Of a stretch of DNA of 64,000 bases, positions 1-9,101 are shown in pieces. The DNA lies in contig NZ_ML660058.1 of the NCBI RefSeq assembly GCF_007004665.1, forward strand, positions 300,383 to 364,382, written 5' to 3'. Below the pieces are notes generated by a model. It was given only the letters and a program-made list of their open reading frames with translations, ran no database searches and was not told the DNA's origin. A program made the translations under genes and the position numbers. The stretch is from Denitrobaculum tricleocarpae. GTDB lineage: Bacteria; Pseudomonadota; Alphaproteobacteria; Kiloniellales; Kiloniellaceae. Each line of letters opens with the position of its first letter. Position 1 is the first letter of the stretch.

Positions 1-2
1 TG

Positions 3-119
3 GTGAGCCACGACCGGACCTTTGTACGGACTGTCGGTACAAGATTCTGGCAGATCGAAGAGCAACGGTTGGTTGAAGTCGATAGCCCGGAGGGTTTCTT
101 CTTGAAAGAGCTGGATTAA
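3..119 (+). CDS. ABC-F family ATPase, C-terminal end (partial)
   Basis: The window opens inside a gene. The frame reads VSHDRTFVRTVGTRFW and ends in TAA at 117-119. SHDR followed by a T/V-rich strand and an 'IEEQ' strand is the end of the second nucleotide-binding domain of ABC-F proteins (Uup/EttA type), soluble ATPases acting on ribosomes. Only about 38 residues are present, so the subfamily cannot be given. Confidence 0.75.
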   Translation: MSHDRTFVRTVGTRFWQIEEQRLVEVDSPEGFFLKELD

Positions 120-253
120 GGGACAGGCAATTCAAAGCGGTCATCCGACTGAAACGCAAAGATGATCTGTTCCTCCGCGAAGTCGACCTCCGCTGTTCCA
201 TGGTTCCATCTGACTCGTTTGCGGGATGCAGGCGCGACGGGAGGCGCGTTCAT
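116..253 (-). CDS. small hypothetical protein, 45 aa
   Basis: A short frame starts at ATG 253, with GGGAC about nine bases upstream. It encodes a basic N-terminus (RKRVRW) followed by an acidic and aromatic tail (DFAEEQIIFAFQSDDRFE). Its stop overlaps the end of the ABC-F gene by four bases in convergent orientation. The composition looks protein-like, but I recognise no family. It fills the 178-base gap before the exporter gene and could be spurious. Confidence 0.35.
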   Translation of the reverse strand: MNAPPVAPASRKRVRWNHGTAEVDFAEEQIIFAFQSDDRFELPVP

Positions 254-297
254 GCTGCATTTGTCCCGGCCCCGAAGAACCGGACCGCATACAGAAT

Positions 298-888
298 TTA
301 CTTTGGAGCCAGTGCGGCCAGGGCGACAACGGCAAGCATCGAGAGCGCCATGGCCAGGTTGATGCGAAACTGGACACGCGCGGGCAGGTCGAGGCGGTGG
401 AGCCAGACGCCGGCGCCGAGCCAGAGAAAATGGATCGGAATCCAGATGGAATTGATCATCAGGAGCTTGATCAGGGTTTCGCTGGCCAGACTCTCCGGCC
501 AGAACGCGAAGCCGGTGAAAAGTGTTGTATTGACCGCATAGGCCTTGGGATTGATGGCCTGCAGCGTGATGCCGCCCCAAACCCCCGGCGCTTTCCGGGC
601 CTCGATAAAGGCGACTTTGCTGCCCGAAAAGGCAATGCGGGCGGCGAGAAAGATCAGATAACAGCCCGAAGCAATCAGCAGGATCAGCCGCACCTGCGGA
701 GTGGCCAGCACAATCGCCGCGAGGCCGGATATCACCGCCAGGGCCACCAGGTTGGTGCCGATGAAGAGCCCGAGAATATAGCGCGCTCCCGGTCGAGGTC
801 CGAAGGCGGCGCCGACCCCCGCCGTCGAGAGGACGCCGGGTCCAGGCGTGATCAGGAGGAAAAAGACGGCGGCGGCAAAGGTGAGCAT
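298..888 (-). CDS. LysE/RhtB family amino-acid exporter
   Basis: A 196-residue inner-membrane protein with about six hydrophobic segments. The N-terminal TPGPGVLSTAGVGAAFG is the LysE/RhtB signature region. Length matches the family (190-210 aa). Members export amino acids or small metabolites by proton exchange; the substrate cannot be told here. ATG 888 places the PGPG motif at residues 15-18 as is usual, though no clear ribosome site precedes it. It is transcribed away from the PRC-barrel gene's terminator. Confidence 0.85.
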   Translation of the reverse strand: MLTFAAAVFFLLITPGPGVLSTAGVGAAFGPRPGARYILGLFIGTNLVALAVISGLAAIVLATPQVRLILLIASGCYLIFLAARIAFSGSKVAFIEARKAPGVWGGITLQAINPKAYAVNTTLFTGFAFWPESLASETLIKLLMINSIWIPIHFLWLGAGVWLHRLDLPARVQFRINLAMALSMLAVVALAALAPK

Positions 889-1003
889 GCGTCGCTGGTA
901 CCGGAAATCAATTGGCTTGTCGAGGCTGAGGCTCTCTCTTGCGCGAGGCTTTGCCTCGGGAGCGGCACGGCGGGCAGGGGTTTACGCCGGAAACCAGGTC
1001 AAT

Positions 1004-1038
1004 AAAAAAGGGTGGCCGGTTTATTGCACCGGCCACCC
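1004..1038 (-). terminator. rho-independent terminator after the PRC-barrel gene
   Basis: Perfect 11-bp arms at 1010-1020 and 1028-1038 enclose a 7-base loop. On the minus strand the stem is followed by six T residues (plus-strand A run 1004-1009). It lies 23 bases past the stop of the PRC-barrel gene. Confidence 0.9.
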
Positions 1039-1061
1039 TTCGCAGGACTGGTAACCAGACC

Positions 1062-1619
1062 TTACTGGGTCATCTGATTCCAGAAGCTGTCCTGCTGCTC
1101 GTACTCGGGCATGGCTTCGAGGTCTTCCTTGGTGAACTCGGCGGTGAAGACATCATCTTCACCCTGCTTGAGTTCCTCGATGTTCAGAGCGACGCGGTGC
1201 TCTCCGATCCCGATGAAGCCGCCGACGTCAACGAGCGCGCGCTCGATTTTGTTATTCGCGCCGACCAGAAGATCATGGATTTCGCCGACCGATTCGCCCT
1301 TTGCATCGACAAGGTTCTTGCCGATCAGTTCTTCGGCAGTGTATCCGCCTGCGATCTCACCGCTGAAGGCCTCGGGTTTGTCCTTGAAGGATTCGAAGCG
1401 CAGGGCATCGGAGGTCTCGTCCGCCACATTCTCGGCGGCCTCAGTGGTCGCATCGGCCGCGTCCTTCGCAGCCTCGGCCGTTGCATCGACTGCGCTCTCA
1501 GCAGTCTCGGTTGTCTTGTCCATCATGTCTTTGGACTCGGTCTTGGTCTGGTCCGCCCAGACGGCGCCGGAAGCCATGAGAGCCGCACCCGATACCGCCA
1601 TCAACAAACGTTTATGCAT
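1062..1619 (-). CDS. PRC-barrel domain protein, secreted
   Basis: 185 residues. Residues 1-22 are a signal peptide ending at A-W-A-D-Q. Residues 25-75 are Ala/Thr/Glu/Asp-rich with a roughly 11-residue rhythm (DATAEAAKDAADATTEAAEN), suggesting an amphipathic helix like those of LEA or apolipoprotein-type stress proteins. Residues 90-150 form a PRC-barrel (GKNLVDAKGESVGEIHDLLV). Exported PRC-barrel proteins are common in alphaproteobacteria, possibly envelope stress related; the exact role is unknown. The gene is monocistronic, with its own terminator. Confidence 0.85.
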   Translation of the reverse strand: MHKRLLMAVSGAALMASGAVWADQTKTESKDMMDKTTETAESAVDATAEAAKDAADATTEAAENVADETSDALRFESFKDKPEAFSGEIAGGYTAEELIGKNLVDAKGESVGEIHDLLVGANNKIERALVDVGGFIGIGEHRVALNIEELKQGEDDVFTAEFTKEDLEAMPEYEQQDSFWNQMTQ

Positions 1620-1904
1620 GATAATTTCCTTTTCGTTTCATCGCCTTGAACGCGGTACAAGAGAGCTGCACCGAATGATTGAATGGATAACGGCGAAGCG
1701 CTCAAAGCGTTCCATCGCCCTGAAAAAAAACTCGCTTAGCGGGTGCTGAAGAGGCCGCGCAGCCGCGCTTGCCTTTCCCCGATCCCGGGCCATCTCATGT
1801 TGTTCGAGAGCAAGTCCGTTCTCCGCACACAAAGCTGTTGGACCTCGTGCTCTCGGTCATATGCAGGTACGTTTGAAGCAATCCGGCAGTCCAGGAGCAG
1901 AGAT

Positions 1905-2306
1905 TTGATTTACTTAAAGGCCTACTTCGCGGCCCTCGCGACCTTCCTGGTCGTGGACGGCTTGTGGCTCGGTGTGGTCGCCCGCAAGTTCTATGCGTCG
2001 CAGATGGGCAGCCTGCTGCGCGACAACGTCAATTTCCTGGCCGCCGGCGGCTTCTATGTCTTCTACGTGGGCGGGATCGTCTTTTTTGCCGTCGCGCCGG
2101 CGCTTGCCGATGGCTCCTGGAAGACCGCGGCCCTGCGCGGTGCGGTCCTGGGGCTGTTGGCCTACGGCACCTACGACATCACCAATCTGGCCACCATCAA
2201 GGACTGGCCGCTGACCATGAGTCTGGTCGACATGGCCTGGGGAACCTTTCTGACGGCCATGGTCGCGGTCGTCGGACTTCTGGCGGCGCGGGCGTTGTCC
2301 GCTTAG
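1905..2306 (+). CDS. DUF2177 family membrane protein
   Basis: 133 residues with four predicted membrane helices. MIYLKAYFAALATFLVVDGL and the later GLLAYGTYDITNLATIKDW are hallmark DUF2177 segments. The start is a TTG at 1905, chosen because AGGAGC lies about seven bases upstream and the protein then begins at the family's usual first helix. An upstream GTG (1743) would add 54 residues of non-conserved sequence. Function is unknown. Confidence 0.85.
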   Translation: MIYLKAYFAALATFLVVDGLWLGVVARKFYASQMGSLLRDNVNFLAAGGFYVFYVGGIVFFAVAPALADGSWKTAALRGAVLGLLAYGTYDITNLATIKDWPLTMSLVDMAWGTFLTAMVAVVGLLAARALSA

Positions 2307-2579
2307 CGCATAAATCCAGCAACTGGCGAATCTGCCCGTTGTTCGCGCAGGCTTGCGGCTTCAGGACGTCCGGCTGGCGCGCGTCTCTTGCCATCATGCC
2401 CTAAGACCACATCTTATAAGGCGCTGCTCAAAGATCAGATAATCCAAGGGGCTGTCCCCTCCGGCGAGTCTTTTGGCAAAGGCGATAGAGACAGTCTCTG
2501 TACGTAAGTGCTGATGCGGCTTTTCAACGGTGCCAATTCGACCGGGAGCCTGCGTGTTCGAAGCTGTAAGGGATCAAGC

Positions 2580-3437
2580 ATGTTCAATTCCGCCGAGATC
2601 ATCATCGAGAACCTGAACCGGACCTTGGAGCAAGGCTTCGAAGCCAATTTCGGTCGGGACAATCTGGAGCGTCTCGATCAGCTCACCATCGTTGCGCGCA
2701 CGGCCCTGGAGCGGATCGCCGACACCAACGCGCTCTATCACAATATCGAACACACGGCGATGGTCACCCTGGTGGGCCAGGAAATCCTGCGCGGCAAGAA
2801 AATCAGGTGCGGCGGGATCACGCCGGACGACTGGTTCCATTTTCTGGCGGCGCTGCTGTGCCACGACATCGGCTATGTGAGGGGGATCTGCCTGAACGAT
2901 GAAGATCCGCTCTTCGTCACCAATGAGAACCAGAAGCGCGAGCGCCTGCCGCGCGGGGCCTCGGACGCCGCACTGACACCCTATCACGTTGACCGGGGCA
3001 AGATTTTTGTCCGTGAGCGCTTTTCCGGCATTCCCGGGCTCGATGTCGAACGCCTGACCCGGGCGATCGAACTGACGCGCTTTCCCGTGCCCGAAGACGG
3101 CGATCATGACAGCACCGACGACGAACCTGGGCTGGTCAGGGCGGCCGATCTGATCGGCCAGCTCGCCGACCCGCACTACATGCGCAAGCTCAACTGCCTG
3201 TTTCACGAGTTCGCCGAGACCGGCATCGCGGAAAAACTCGGCTACAAAACCCCGGCGGACCTGGCGGAGGATTATCCGACTTTTTATTGGAAAGCCGTGC
3301 GGCCTTACATTGGCGATGCCCTGGGCTATCTGCGCATGACCCAGGCCGGGAAGCAGTGGATCGCCAATCTCTATGCCCACGTCTTTGCCGCCGAGCACGC
3401 CGAACGCAGTCTCGCACCCGTGGCGTCGGAGGCATAG
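2580..3437 (+). CDS. HD-domain metal-dependent phosphohydrolase
   Basis: 285 residues. HD-superfamily metal ligands are visible: His54 and His58 in YHNIEHT, the His95-Asp96 pair in CHDIGY, and a later Asp in AADLIGQ. HD proteins use divalent metals to hydrolyse phosphoesters, often nucleotides; the substrate here is unknown. ATG 2580 is preceded by TAAGGGA. A longer frame from 2508 adds 24 residues that do not look conserved. It resembles the stand-alone HD metalloproteins found across cyanobacteria and alphaproteobacteria. Confidence 0.85.
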   Translation: MFNSAEIIIENLNRTLEQGFEANFGRDNLERLDQLTIVARTALERIADTNALYHNIEHTAMVTLVGQEILRGKKIRCGGITPDDWFHFLAALLCHDIGYVRGICLNDEDPLFVTNENQKRERLPRGASDAALTPYHVDRGKIFVRERFSGIPGLDVERLTRAIELTRFPVPEDGDHDSTDDEPGLVRAADLIGQLADPHYMRKLNCLFHEFAETGIAEKLGYKTPADLAEDYPTFYWKAVRPYIGDALGYLRMTQAGKQWIANLYAHVFAAEHAERSLAPVASEA

Positions 3438-3520
3438 AGGCGGCTATTGTCTGTATTAGATGATGGTCTGCGGTGGGATTGAAGCTGGAGTCTCGTGGTC
3501 TGTGGACGTAGGCTTCAGCT

Positions 3521-4039
3521 ATGCGCAGCTTCTCCCGCAACATGCCGCCCCGTCCAGATCACACAATGGGCCCGGTGGCCTCGCTTGGTGTGATGGGGCT
3601 CTTCCTTGGCTTGCTCGCCGTACCGGGCCTTGAGTGGTGGCCGCTGGCGTTTGTCCTTCCGGTGATTTTTATCGTCGGGACCCTGATCGGCTGGCGGAAC
3701 GACAAGCGCGAGGCCGAGAGAAGGCGGGGTGAGAGCATTTGCAGCTTTGCGCGCTCGTTCGATTGCCGCGTGATCGACTCCTGGATTGTCCGGGCCGTTT
3801 ATGAAGAGTTTTCGGATAGTTTTCCCGTTCGCGCGGAGGACTCCTTTCGCGATGACCTTCGAACCGACGAAGAAGATCTCGAGGACAGTATCGAAGCCAT
3901 CGCTCAGCGCATTGGCCGCAGTCTCGATAATACGGAAGCCAACCTCTTGTGGGGCCGGTTGGAGAACGCAACGGCGTGCGATCTGGTTCTTTTCCTCAAC
4001 GCTCAGCCCAGGCTTTCGGCGGGCACGGCAGACCGGTAA
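3521..4039 (+). CDS. hypothetical membrane-anchored protein
   Basis: 172 residues. Two adjacent hydrophobic stretches at about 20-55 (SLGVMGLFLGLLAVPGLEWW and LAFVLPVIFIVGTLIGW) form a membrane hairpin. The rest is soluble, with an acidic segment (DLRTDEEDLEDSIEAIAQRI) after a D-C-R-V-I-D-S-W-I motif. I recognise no family. Three in-frame ATGs occur in the first 16 codons, none with a strong ribosome site, so the start is uncertain. Confidence 0.6.
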   Translation: MRSFSRNMPPRPDHTMGPVASLGVMGLFLGLLAVPGLEWWPLAFVLPVIFIVGTLIGWRNDKREAERRRGESICSFARSFDCRVIDSWIVRAVYEEFSDSFPVRAEDSFRDDLRTDEEDLEDSIEAIAQRIGRSLDNTEANLLWGRLENATACDLVLFLNAQPRLSAGTADR

Positions 4040-4283
4040 TCCTCCGTCACCATACAGCGCCCCGGCCGGGCGAAGACGGCCATAAAAAGGACATAGCCGG
4101 CGATATATTCAGAGCCGCTTCTTTCGGACTATTCTCGCGAAGGAGTGGGCGCCTTTTCAGGCGTCTTTGCGAGCGGGCAGGTCATGAAACCAGGCCGCGT
4201 TTTCTTACAGGCACGGCGTGCGCTTTGGGGGGCGTACAGGGGGCTCTGGCACAGGGGTTTCGAACGGAGAGGAACGAAGTGTT

Positions 4284-5570
4284 TTGAACGATCACTGTCG
4301 ACTTGGAGTCATTGGTGCCGGTCCGGCAGGCCTGAGCCTGGCGAAGCTGGCGCAGGAATCAGGTCGCTTCGCCCCGACCGTTCTGGAGCGCGAAGATGTC
4401 GTTGGTGGAAAATCGCGGAGCCTCAACTATGGGGACATAGTGGTCGAACTGGGAACCTGTTACACCACCAGGGCACACAGACTGGTGAAGCGGTGGATGC
4501 GCGAGCTGGGCCACGATCTGCGGCCCCTCGGCCGTCAGAAATTCGATGCTGTTGAGTTTTTCGAGTATGTGAAGGACGGGCCGGGGGCGCCCTTCGTCCT
4601 GCAGTGTCTGAAGTACCTCTATTGCCGGCGTGCATTGCTTCGTGCAATCGACAGCACGACCAAAATGAGCGCCGCCAACAGACAGATTGCGATGCCGGTT
4701 GGCGATTGGCTGAATGCGCACAACTTACCCAAGATGCGAAAATTCATGCACCGGGCTTTGACCTCGCTGGGATACGGATATGTCGATACGACACCGACTA
4801 TTCAGGCCCTTAGGTGGTGCAGCCTGGACCTTCTTCTCACCGGCCTTTTTAATCAGGTCGAACTCCCTGTTCGGGGCTGGTCGAAATTCTGGTGCGATCT
4901 GGCCGAAACGATGGAGGTCAAGACCGGTGTGACGATTACCTCCGTCAAGCGATCCTCCGCAGGCGCGATCATCCGGACAACGGAGGAAACGCTCGCATTC
5001 GATGCGATTGCCATCTGCATCGACCCGGATATCGCCAATCGCTTTCTCGAGCCTACGGAGCAGGAAGCCTTCATCGCCGAGTCCCTGGAATATCAGGGCT
5101 ATTTTTCCGCTGTGATCGTCGCCGATGACTGGTTCGACGCGTGGGATTCACAAGGCTACAGCGATGCATGCCGTTCGTCCAAAGACAAGGGGCGGCTTGT
5201 TGCCGTGCGCCGCGATGGCTACTCCCCAGACCTGGGCGGACAAGTCTATTTCACCGGCCAGATACCGGGCCGCTACACAAACGCGGAGTTATCGGAGCTT
5301 CTAAAACAGGAAGTCCTCAGGCATGGCGGAACGGTCAGCCGGGAGCTCACACATAAGCGCTGGAAGTATTTCCCGCAGTATAAGTCACAAGCGATCCTGG
5401 ACGGACTCCTCGAAACAATGGCCAATGTCCAGGGAAGGAACAGCACCTGGTATTCGGGCTCTGCCTTCTCACACGAAGCCGTCTCGAATATCTGCGACTT
5501 CAACCAAGCCCTCCTGAAGCGGATGGAACGCTTCTATCGTCTGGACTCCCGGAGGACGGGGCCGGACTGA
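4284..5570 (+). CDS. FAD-dependent oxidoreductase (NAD(P)-binding Rossmann, amine-oxidase-like)
   Basis: 428 residues. The N-terminus [17 protein letters not shown] is a Rossmann dinucleotide fold for FAD, followed by the acidic strand end ([14 protein letters not shown]) with the GG motif of flavin amine oxidases and phytoene-desaturase-like proteins. The start TTG 4284 is preceded by GAGAGGA and puts the GxGxxG at residues 10-15; GTG 4218 is an alternative. The C-terminus lacks the classic 'GD' FAD motif, and the substrate is unknown. It stands alone between a hypothetical gene and the converging xylG. Confidence 0.75.
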   Translation: MNDHCRLGVIGAGPAGLSLAKLAQESGRFAPTVLEREDVVGGKSRSLNYGDIVVELGTCYTTRAHRLVKRWMRELGHDLRPLGRQKFDAVEFFEYVKDGPGAPFVLQCLKYLYCRRALLRAIDSTTKMSAANRQIAMPVGDWLNAHNLPKMRKFMHRALTSLGYGYVDTTPTIQALRWCSLDLLLTGLFNQVELPVRGWSKFWCDLAETMEVKTGVTITSVKRSSAGAIIRTTEETLAFDAIAICIDPDIANRFLEPTEQEAFIAESLEYQGYFSAVIVADDWFDAWDSQGYSDACRSSKDKGRLVAVRRDGYSPDLGGQVYFTGQIPGRYTNAELSELLKQEVLRHGGTVSRELTHKRWKYFPQYKSQAILDGLLETMANVQGRNSTWYSGSAFSHEAVSNICDFNQALLKRMERFYRLDSRRTGPD

Positions 5571-5612
5571 TTTCGGTCAGCTGTCAGGGCGTGACCGGAA
5601 GCTGAGGTCTCT

Positions 5613-6398
5613 TCAACCATCCCCATCCAGCGCGCCCGGTCCCGGCGTGGCGCCCGGGGGGCATTTGCCCAGGATGATCATGCCCAGCACCTCGTCCTTG
5701 GTGACGTCTTCCGTCCGGGCGGAGCCCACGAGCTGGCCGTTTTTCATGACACTGACCCGGTCGGCCAGATCGAAGACGTCGTGGATGTCGTGGGAGATCA
5801 GGAAGATGCCGATGCCCTCGGACTTCAGCTGTTTGATCAGCTCGGCGACCTGCGCGGTTTCCTGGGGACCCAGCGCGGCGGTGGGTTCGTCCATGATCAG
5901 GACCCGGGCGTCGAAGTAGATGGCGCGGGCGATGGCGACGGATTGGCGCTGGCCGCCGGAGAGGGCTTTGACCGGTGCCGAGAACTTCTCAAAATTCGGG
6001 TTCAGGCGGTTCATGATCTTGCGGGTTTCGGCTTCCATCCTATCGTCGTCCAGGAAACCGCCGGCCGAAACCAGCTCGCGCCCCAGGAAGATGTTCGAGG
6101 CCGCGTCGAGATTATCGGCCAGCGCGAGCGTCTGATAGATGGTTTCGATGTTGTGGCGCCGGGCATCGCGCGGGTTTTCGATCGCGACCTCCTGACCGTT
6201 GATGCGGATGGAGCCGCTGTCGCGCCGGTATGCACCGGAGAGGGTCTTGATCAGGGTCGATTTGCCCGCGCCGTTATGGCCGAGCAGGCCGACGACCTCA
6301 CCGGGGTAGAGATCGACATCGACGCCGTCGACCGCCTTCACACCGCCGAAGGCGATGTGGATGTCCTGCATTTCGACGAGAGGTGTTTGCGTGTCCAT
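5613..6398 (-). CDS. xylG: D-xylose-type ABC transporter ATP-binding protein
   Basis: 261 residues, a single nucleotide-binding domain, although many sugar importers of this class (RbsA, E. coli XylG) use a fused double domain of about 500 residues. Walker [10 protein letters not shown] (40-48), signature LSGGQRQ (146-152), Walker B VLIMDE (166-171) and switch His203 are all present. It probably forms a homodimer driving the XylH permease. It begins three bases after xylH and is the last gene of the operon. Confidence 0.85.
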   Translation of the reverse strand: MDTQTPLVEMQDIHIAFGGVKAVDGVDVDLYPGEVVGLLGHNGAGKSTLIKTLSGAYRRDSGSIRINGQEVAIENPRDARRHNIETIYQTLALADNLDAASNIFLGRELVSAGGFLDDDRMEAETRKIMNRLNPNFEKFSAPVKALSGGQRQSVAIARAIYFDARVLIMDEPTAALGPQETAQVAELIKQLKSEGIGIFLISHDIHDVFDLADRVSVMKNGQLVGSARTEDVTKDEVLGMIILGKCPPGATPGPGALDGDG

Positions 6399-6401
6399 GG
6401 C

Positions 6402-7667
6402 TCAATCCCCCGTTCTGCGGCGGTAGACAATGTCGGCAAGGACCGCAAGCACCAGCACCACCCCGACCACGATGGATTGCAGCGGCGCGTCGACCCCGAC
6501 CATGGCCATGCCCGACTGCAGCGACTGCATGACCACCGCCCCCAGGATCGCGCCGTAGATCGTGCCGATCCCGCCGGAGAGGGCGGTGCCGCCGATGACG
6601 GCGGCGGCGATCACCCGCAGTTCATCCAGGGTACCCAGGTCGTTGGCCGCCGAGCGCAGGCGGGCCGAAGCGATGACGGCGGCGATAGCCGTCAGGAAGC
6701 CCATCAGGGCGAAGACCTTCACCGTCAGCAGCTTGGTGTTAACCCCGGCCAGTTCTGCCGCATCGGGGTTGCCGCCGGTGGCGAAGACGTAGCGCCCGAA
6801 GCGGGTGCGCTTGGCGATCACGGTCATAACAGTGGCGACCACCAGCACGATGATGACCGGAATAGCGATGCCGTGAGAGAGGACCAGACCTTCCGGCATG
6901 GTTTCGCCGCGTGCCTCGAACATGCGTGCCGCGGCGCGCGAAGGAATTGCGTAGGCGTTCATGACCGCTGTGAAGCCGAAGATCACCGCCACGAAAAGCC
7001 CGGCCAGCACGACATCGGCTGCCAGAGGTTTGACGGTGAAACCGTGATCGCTTTTGCGCTTGCGGGAAAGAAACAGCAGGACCACGGCGGCGAGCGAGCA
7101 GACCGCTGCGAGCAGCCAGCTCCAGGTCGCGCCCAGGGTGCCTTCCGCGCCACCGCCCAAGAGGGTGAAGGTGGAATCAAGCGGGGCGACCGTTTGTCCG
7201 CTGGTCACCCACCAGGCGGCCCCGCGCCAGACCAGCAGGCCGCCCAGGGTCACGATGAAAGCCGGGACTGCGAGGTAGCCGATGATGTAGCCCTGAACCG
7301 CTCCGACGGCTGCGCCGATCAGCGCGCCGACGAAAACCGTGATGATCCAGATGGCGGGGTGGCCGATGCCCAGTAGATCCGGCAGGACCTGCGCCTGCAG
7401 CCAGCCGATGGTCATGCCAATGAAGCCCAGCAGTGCGCCGACCGAGAGATCGATATGGCGGGTGACGATGATGAAAACCATCCCGGTCGCCATCACCGCG
7501 ACCGACGCGGTCTGAACCGAGAGATTGAAGAGGTTCCGCGGCGTCAGGAAGCGGCCTTCGGTCAGCAGATCGAACACGATCCAGACGATCAGCAGCGCGG
7601 CGATCATGCCGACCAGGCGCGTATCGATCTGGAGTGTGCGGAAGGAGCGTGACAGGGTATCGCGCAT
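6402..7667 (-). CDS. xylH: D-xylose-type ABC transporter permease
   Basis: 421 residues with about ten membrane helices. Signature regions of the BPD_transp_2/XylH family are visible (TRHIDLSVGALLGF, YAIPSRAAARMF, FATGGNPDAAELAGV, GGTALSGGIGTIYGA). ATG 7667 is used because GGGAA lies just upstream and the protein then starts as XylH proteins do; a longer frame to 7868 adds unlikely sequence. It forms the membrane channel of the importer with xylG and receives sugar from xylF. Confidence 0.88.
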   Translation of the reverse strand: MRDTLSRSFRTLQIDTRLVGMIAALLIVWIVFDLLTEGRFLTPRNLFNLSVQTASVAVMATGMVFIIVTRHIDLSVGALLGFIGMTIGWLQAQVLPDLLGIGHPAIWIITVFVGALIGAAVGAVQGYIIGYLAVPAFIVTLGGLLVWRGAAWWVTSGQTVAPLDSTFTLLGGGAEGTLGATWSWLLAAVCSLAAVVLLFLSRKRKSDHGFTVKPLAADVVLAGLFVAVIFGFTAVMNAYAIPSRAAARMFEARGETMPEGLVLSHGIAIPVIIVLVVATVMTVIAKRTRFGRYVFATGGNPDAAELAGVNTKLLTVKVFALMGFLTAIAAVIASARLRSAANDLGTLDELRVIAAAVIGGTALSGGIGTIYGAILGAVVMQSLQSGMAMVGVDAPLQSIVVGVVLVLAVLADIVYRRRTGD

Positions 7668-7785
7668 GCTAGATTCCCAATGCGAAATCAGTGAGCTGCC
7701 TAAACCGGATTTTCTTTGGCGGGGGCGGTCTGGACTCTTTGCGTTGGATCCGGAACCGCCCCGCGCGTGGCTTGCCGAGGTGGCG

Positions 7786-8820
7786 TCAGCCGCAGATCTC
7801 GACCGCGCCTTTAGGTACACCGGCGCAGAGCGCATCTTTCTTGATCCAGCCGGCATCGACAACGGCATTCAGGTTTGCCCGGGTCACCGGAACCGGCGCC
7901 AGGAATCTCGCGGTCAGCTCCGTGCCGCCGGGGCTGGTCCAGGTCTGCGAGCCCTCGACGTCGCCCATCTTTGCACCCTTTGCCATGGCGACGGCGACTT
8001 CACCGGCCACCCGGCCAAGATCGCGGGCATCTTTCCAGACCGAGACAGTCTGGGTGCCGAGCGCCACCCGGTTCAAAGCGGCATGATCGCCGTCCTGTCC
8101 GGAGACCGGAATACCTTCCATGCCCTGGGCGGTCAACGCTGCGACCACGCCGCCGGCGGTGCCGTCATTGGAGGCCACGACCGCATCGACCTTGTTGTCG
8201 TTGGCGGTCAAGAGCTGTTCCATATTGCGCTGGGCGTTGGCCGGAAGCCAGCCGTCGGTGTAGGCCTCGCCGACGATTTTGATGTCTCCTGAATCAACGG
8301 CGGCTTGAAGAATTTCCTGTTGCCCGCCGCGCAGGAAGTCGGCGTTGGGATCGGTCGGGGAGCCCTTGATCATGACGTAGTTGCCCTTGGGCTGCGCCGC
8401 GAAGACGGCGCGGGCCTGCATGCGCCCGACCTCGACGTTGTCGAAGGTCAGATAGAAGGCACGGGCATCGTCGATCAGGCGGTCGTAGCCGACCACCGGA
8501 ATGCCCTCGTTGTCCGCGGCATCGATCGCCGGGCCGATGGCGCTGGAGTCCTGGGCCAGGATGATCAGGGCGGTGGCGCCGCGCGCAATCAGGCTTTCCA
8601 CATCGGACAGCTGCTTCGAGGATGAGGATTGGGCGTCCGCCGAGATGTAATTGGCACCGGCGGCATCGAGAGCGGCCTTGATCGCGGCTTCATCGGTCTT
8701 CCAACGCTCTTCCTGGAAGTTGGACCAGGACACGCCGACGGTGATGTCTTGAGCAAGCGCCGTGCCGGAGATGCTTGCAGCCATGGCCACAGCGGCCAGG
8801 CCGAGCGTATATTTCTTCAT
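7786..8820 (-). CDS. xylF: D-xylose-type periplasmic binding protein
   Basis: 344 residues with a signal peptide ending near residue 23 (SGTALA-QD). The mature part follows XylF closely: an E-R-W segment near the N-terminus, YDRLIDDARAFYLTFDNVEVG, GWLPANAQRNMEQLLTANDN, DAVVASNDGTAGG and SGQDGDHAALNRV. It captures the sugar, probably xylose, for XylHG. It is first in the operon, with GGGAGGGAA before the start. A 118-base gap separates it from xylH, which may allow differential expression. Confidence 0.9.
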   Translation of the reverse strand: MKKYTLGLAAVAMAASISGTALAQDITVGVSWSNFQEERWKTDEAAIKAALDAAGANYISADAQSSSSKQLSDVESLIARGATALIILAQDSSAIGPAIDAADNEGIPVVGYDRLIDDARAFYLTFDNVEVGRMQARAVFAAQPKGNYVMIKGSPTDPNADFLRGGQQEILQAAVDSGDIKIVGEAYTDGWLPANAQRNMEQLLTANDNKVDAVVASNDGTAGGVVAALTAQGMEGIPVSGQDGDHAALNRVALGTQTVSVWKDARDLGRVAGEVAVAMAKGAKMGDVEGSQTWTSPGGTELTARFLAPVPVTRANLNAVVDAGWIKKDALCAGVPKGAVEICG

Positions 8821-8853
8821 CGATTCCCTCCCGTTTTTATTGCTTCGATCGAC

Positions 8854-8877
8854 GCGCCGCGCTTCATCGAGCGGCGC
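8854..8877 (-). repeat. inverted repeat in the xylF leader
   Basis: GCGCCGC (8854-8860) and GCGGCGC (8871-8877) are perfect 7-bp arms around a 10-base loop, 34 bases upstream of the xylF start. It could be a leader hairpin or an operator for the divergent ROK regulator. Only the symmetry is seen. Confidence 0.35.
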
Positions 8878-9101
8878 TATTGTCTATTTATTTCACGCCT
8901 TGAAAAAAAAGTGACACGGGACGCGGGCTGTGTCAACGTATTGCTGAAGTGCCAGGGGTTACCTGTGCGGGAAGCTTTGCGCGAACCTCTGCAGGAGCCG
9001 GTGCAGAGGTGCCGGGCAGGACCCTTGAAAAGGCATGAACAAATGGGAGCGAAAAGATCCGTAAGGCCACGATCGATCTTGTCCGCGAAAACAACAGAGC
9101 G

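Noticed and set aside
1743..1904. N-terminal extension of the DUF2177 protein from GTG 1743
   Set aside because: The extension does not look conserved, and TTG 1905 has a good ribosome site at the family's normal start.
5781..7376. 531-codon open frame antisense to xylG and xylH
   Set aside because: It is antisense to two clear transporter genes; its product is rich in Asp, His, Gly and Arg with no domain, a codon-bias shadow.
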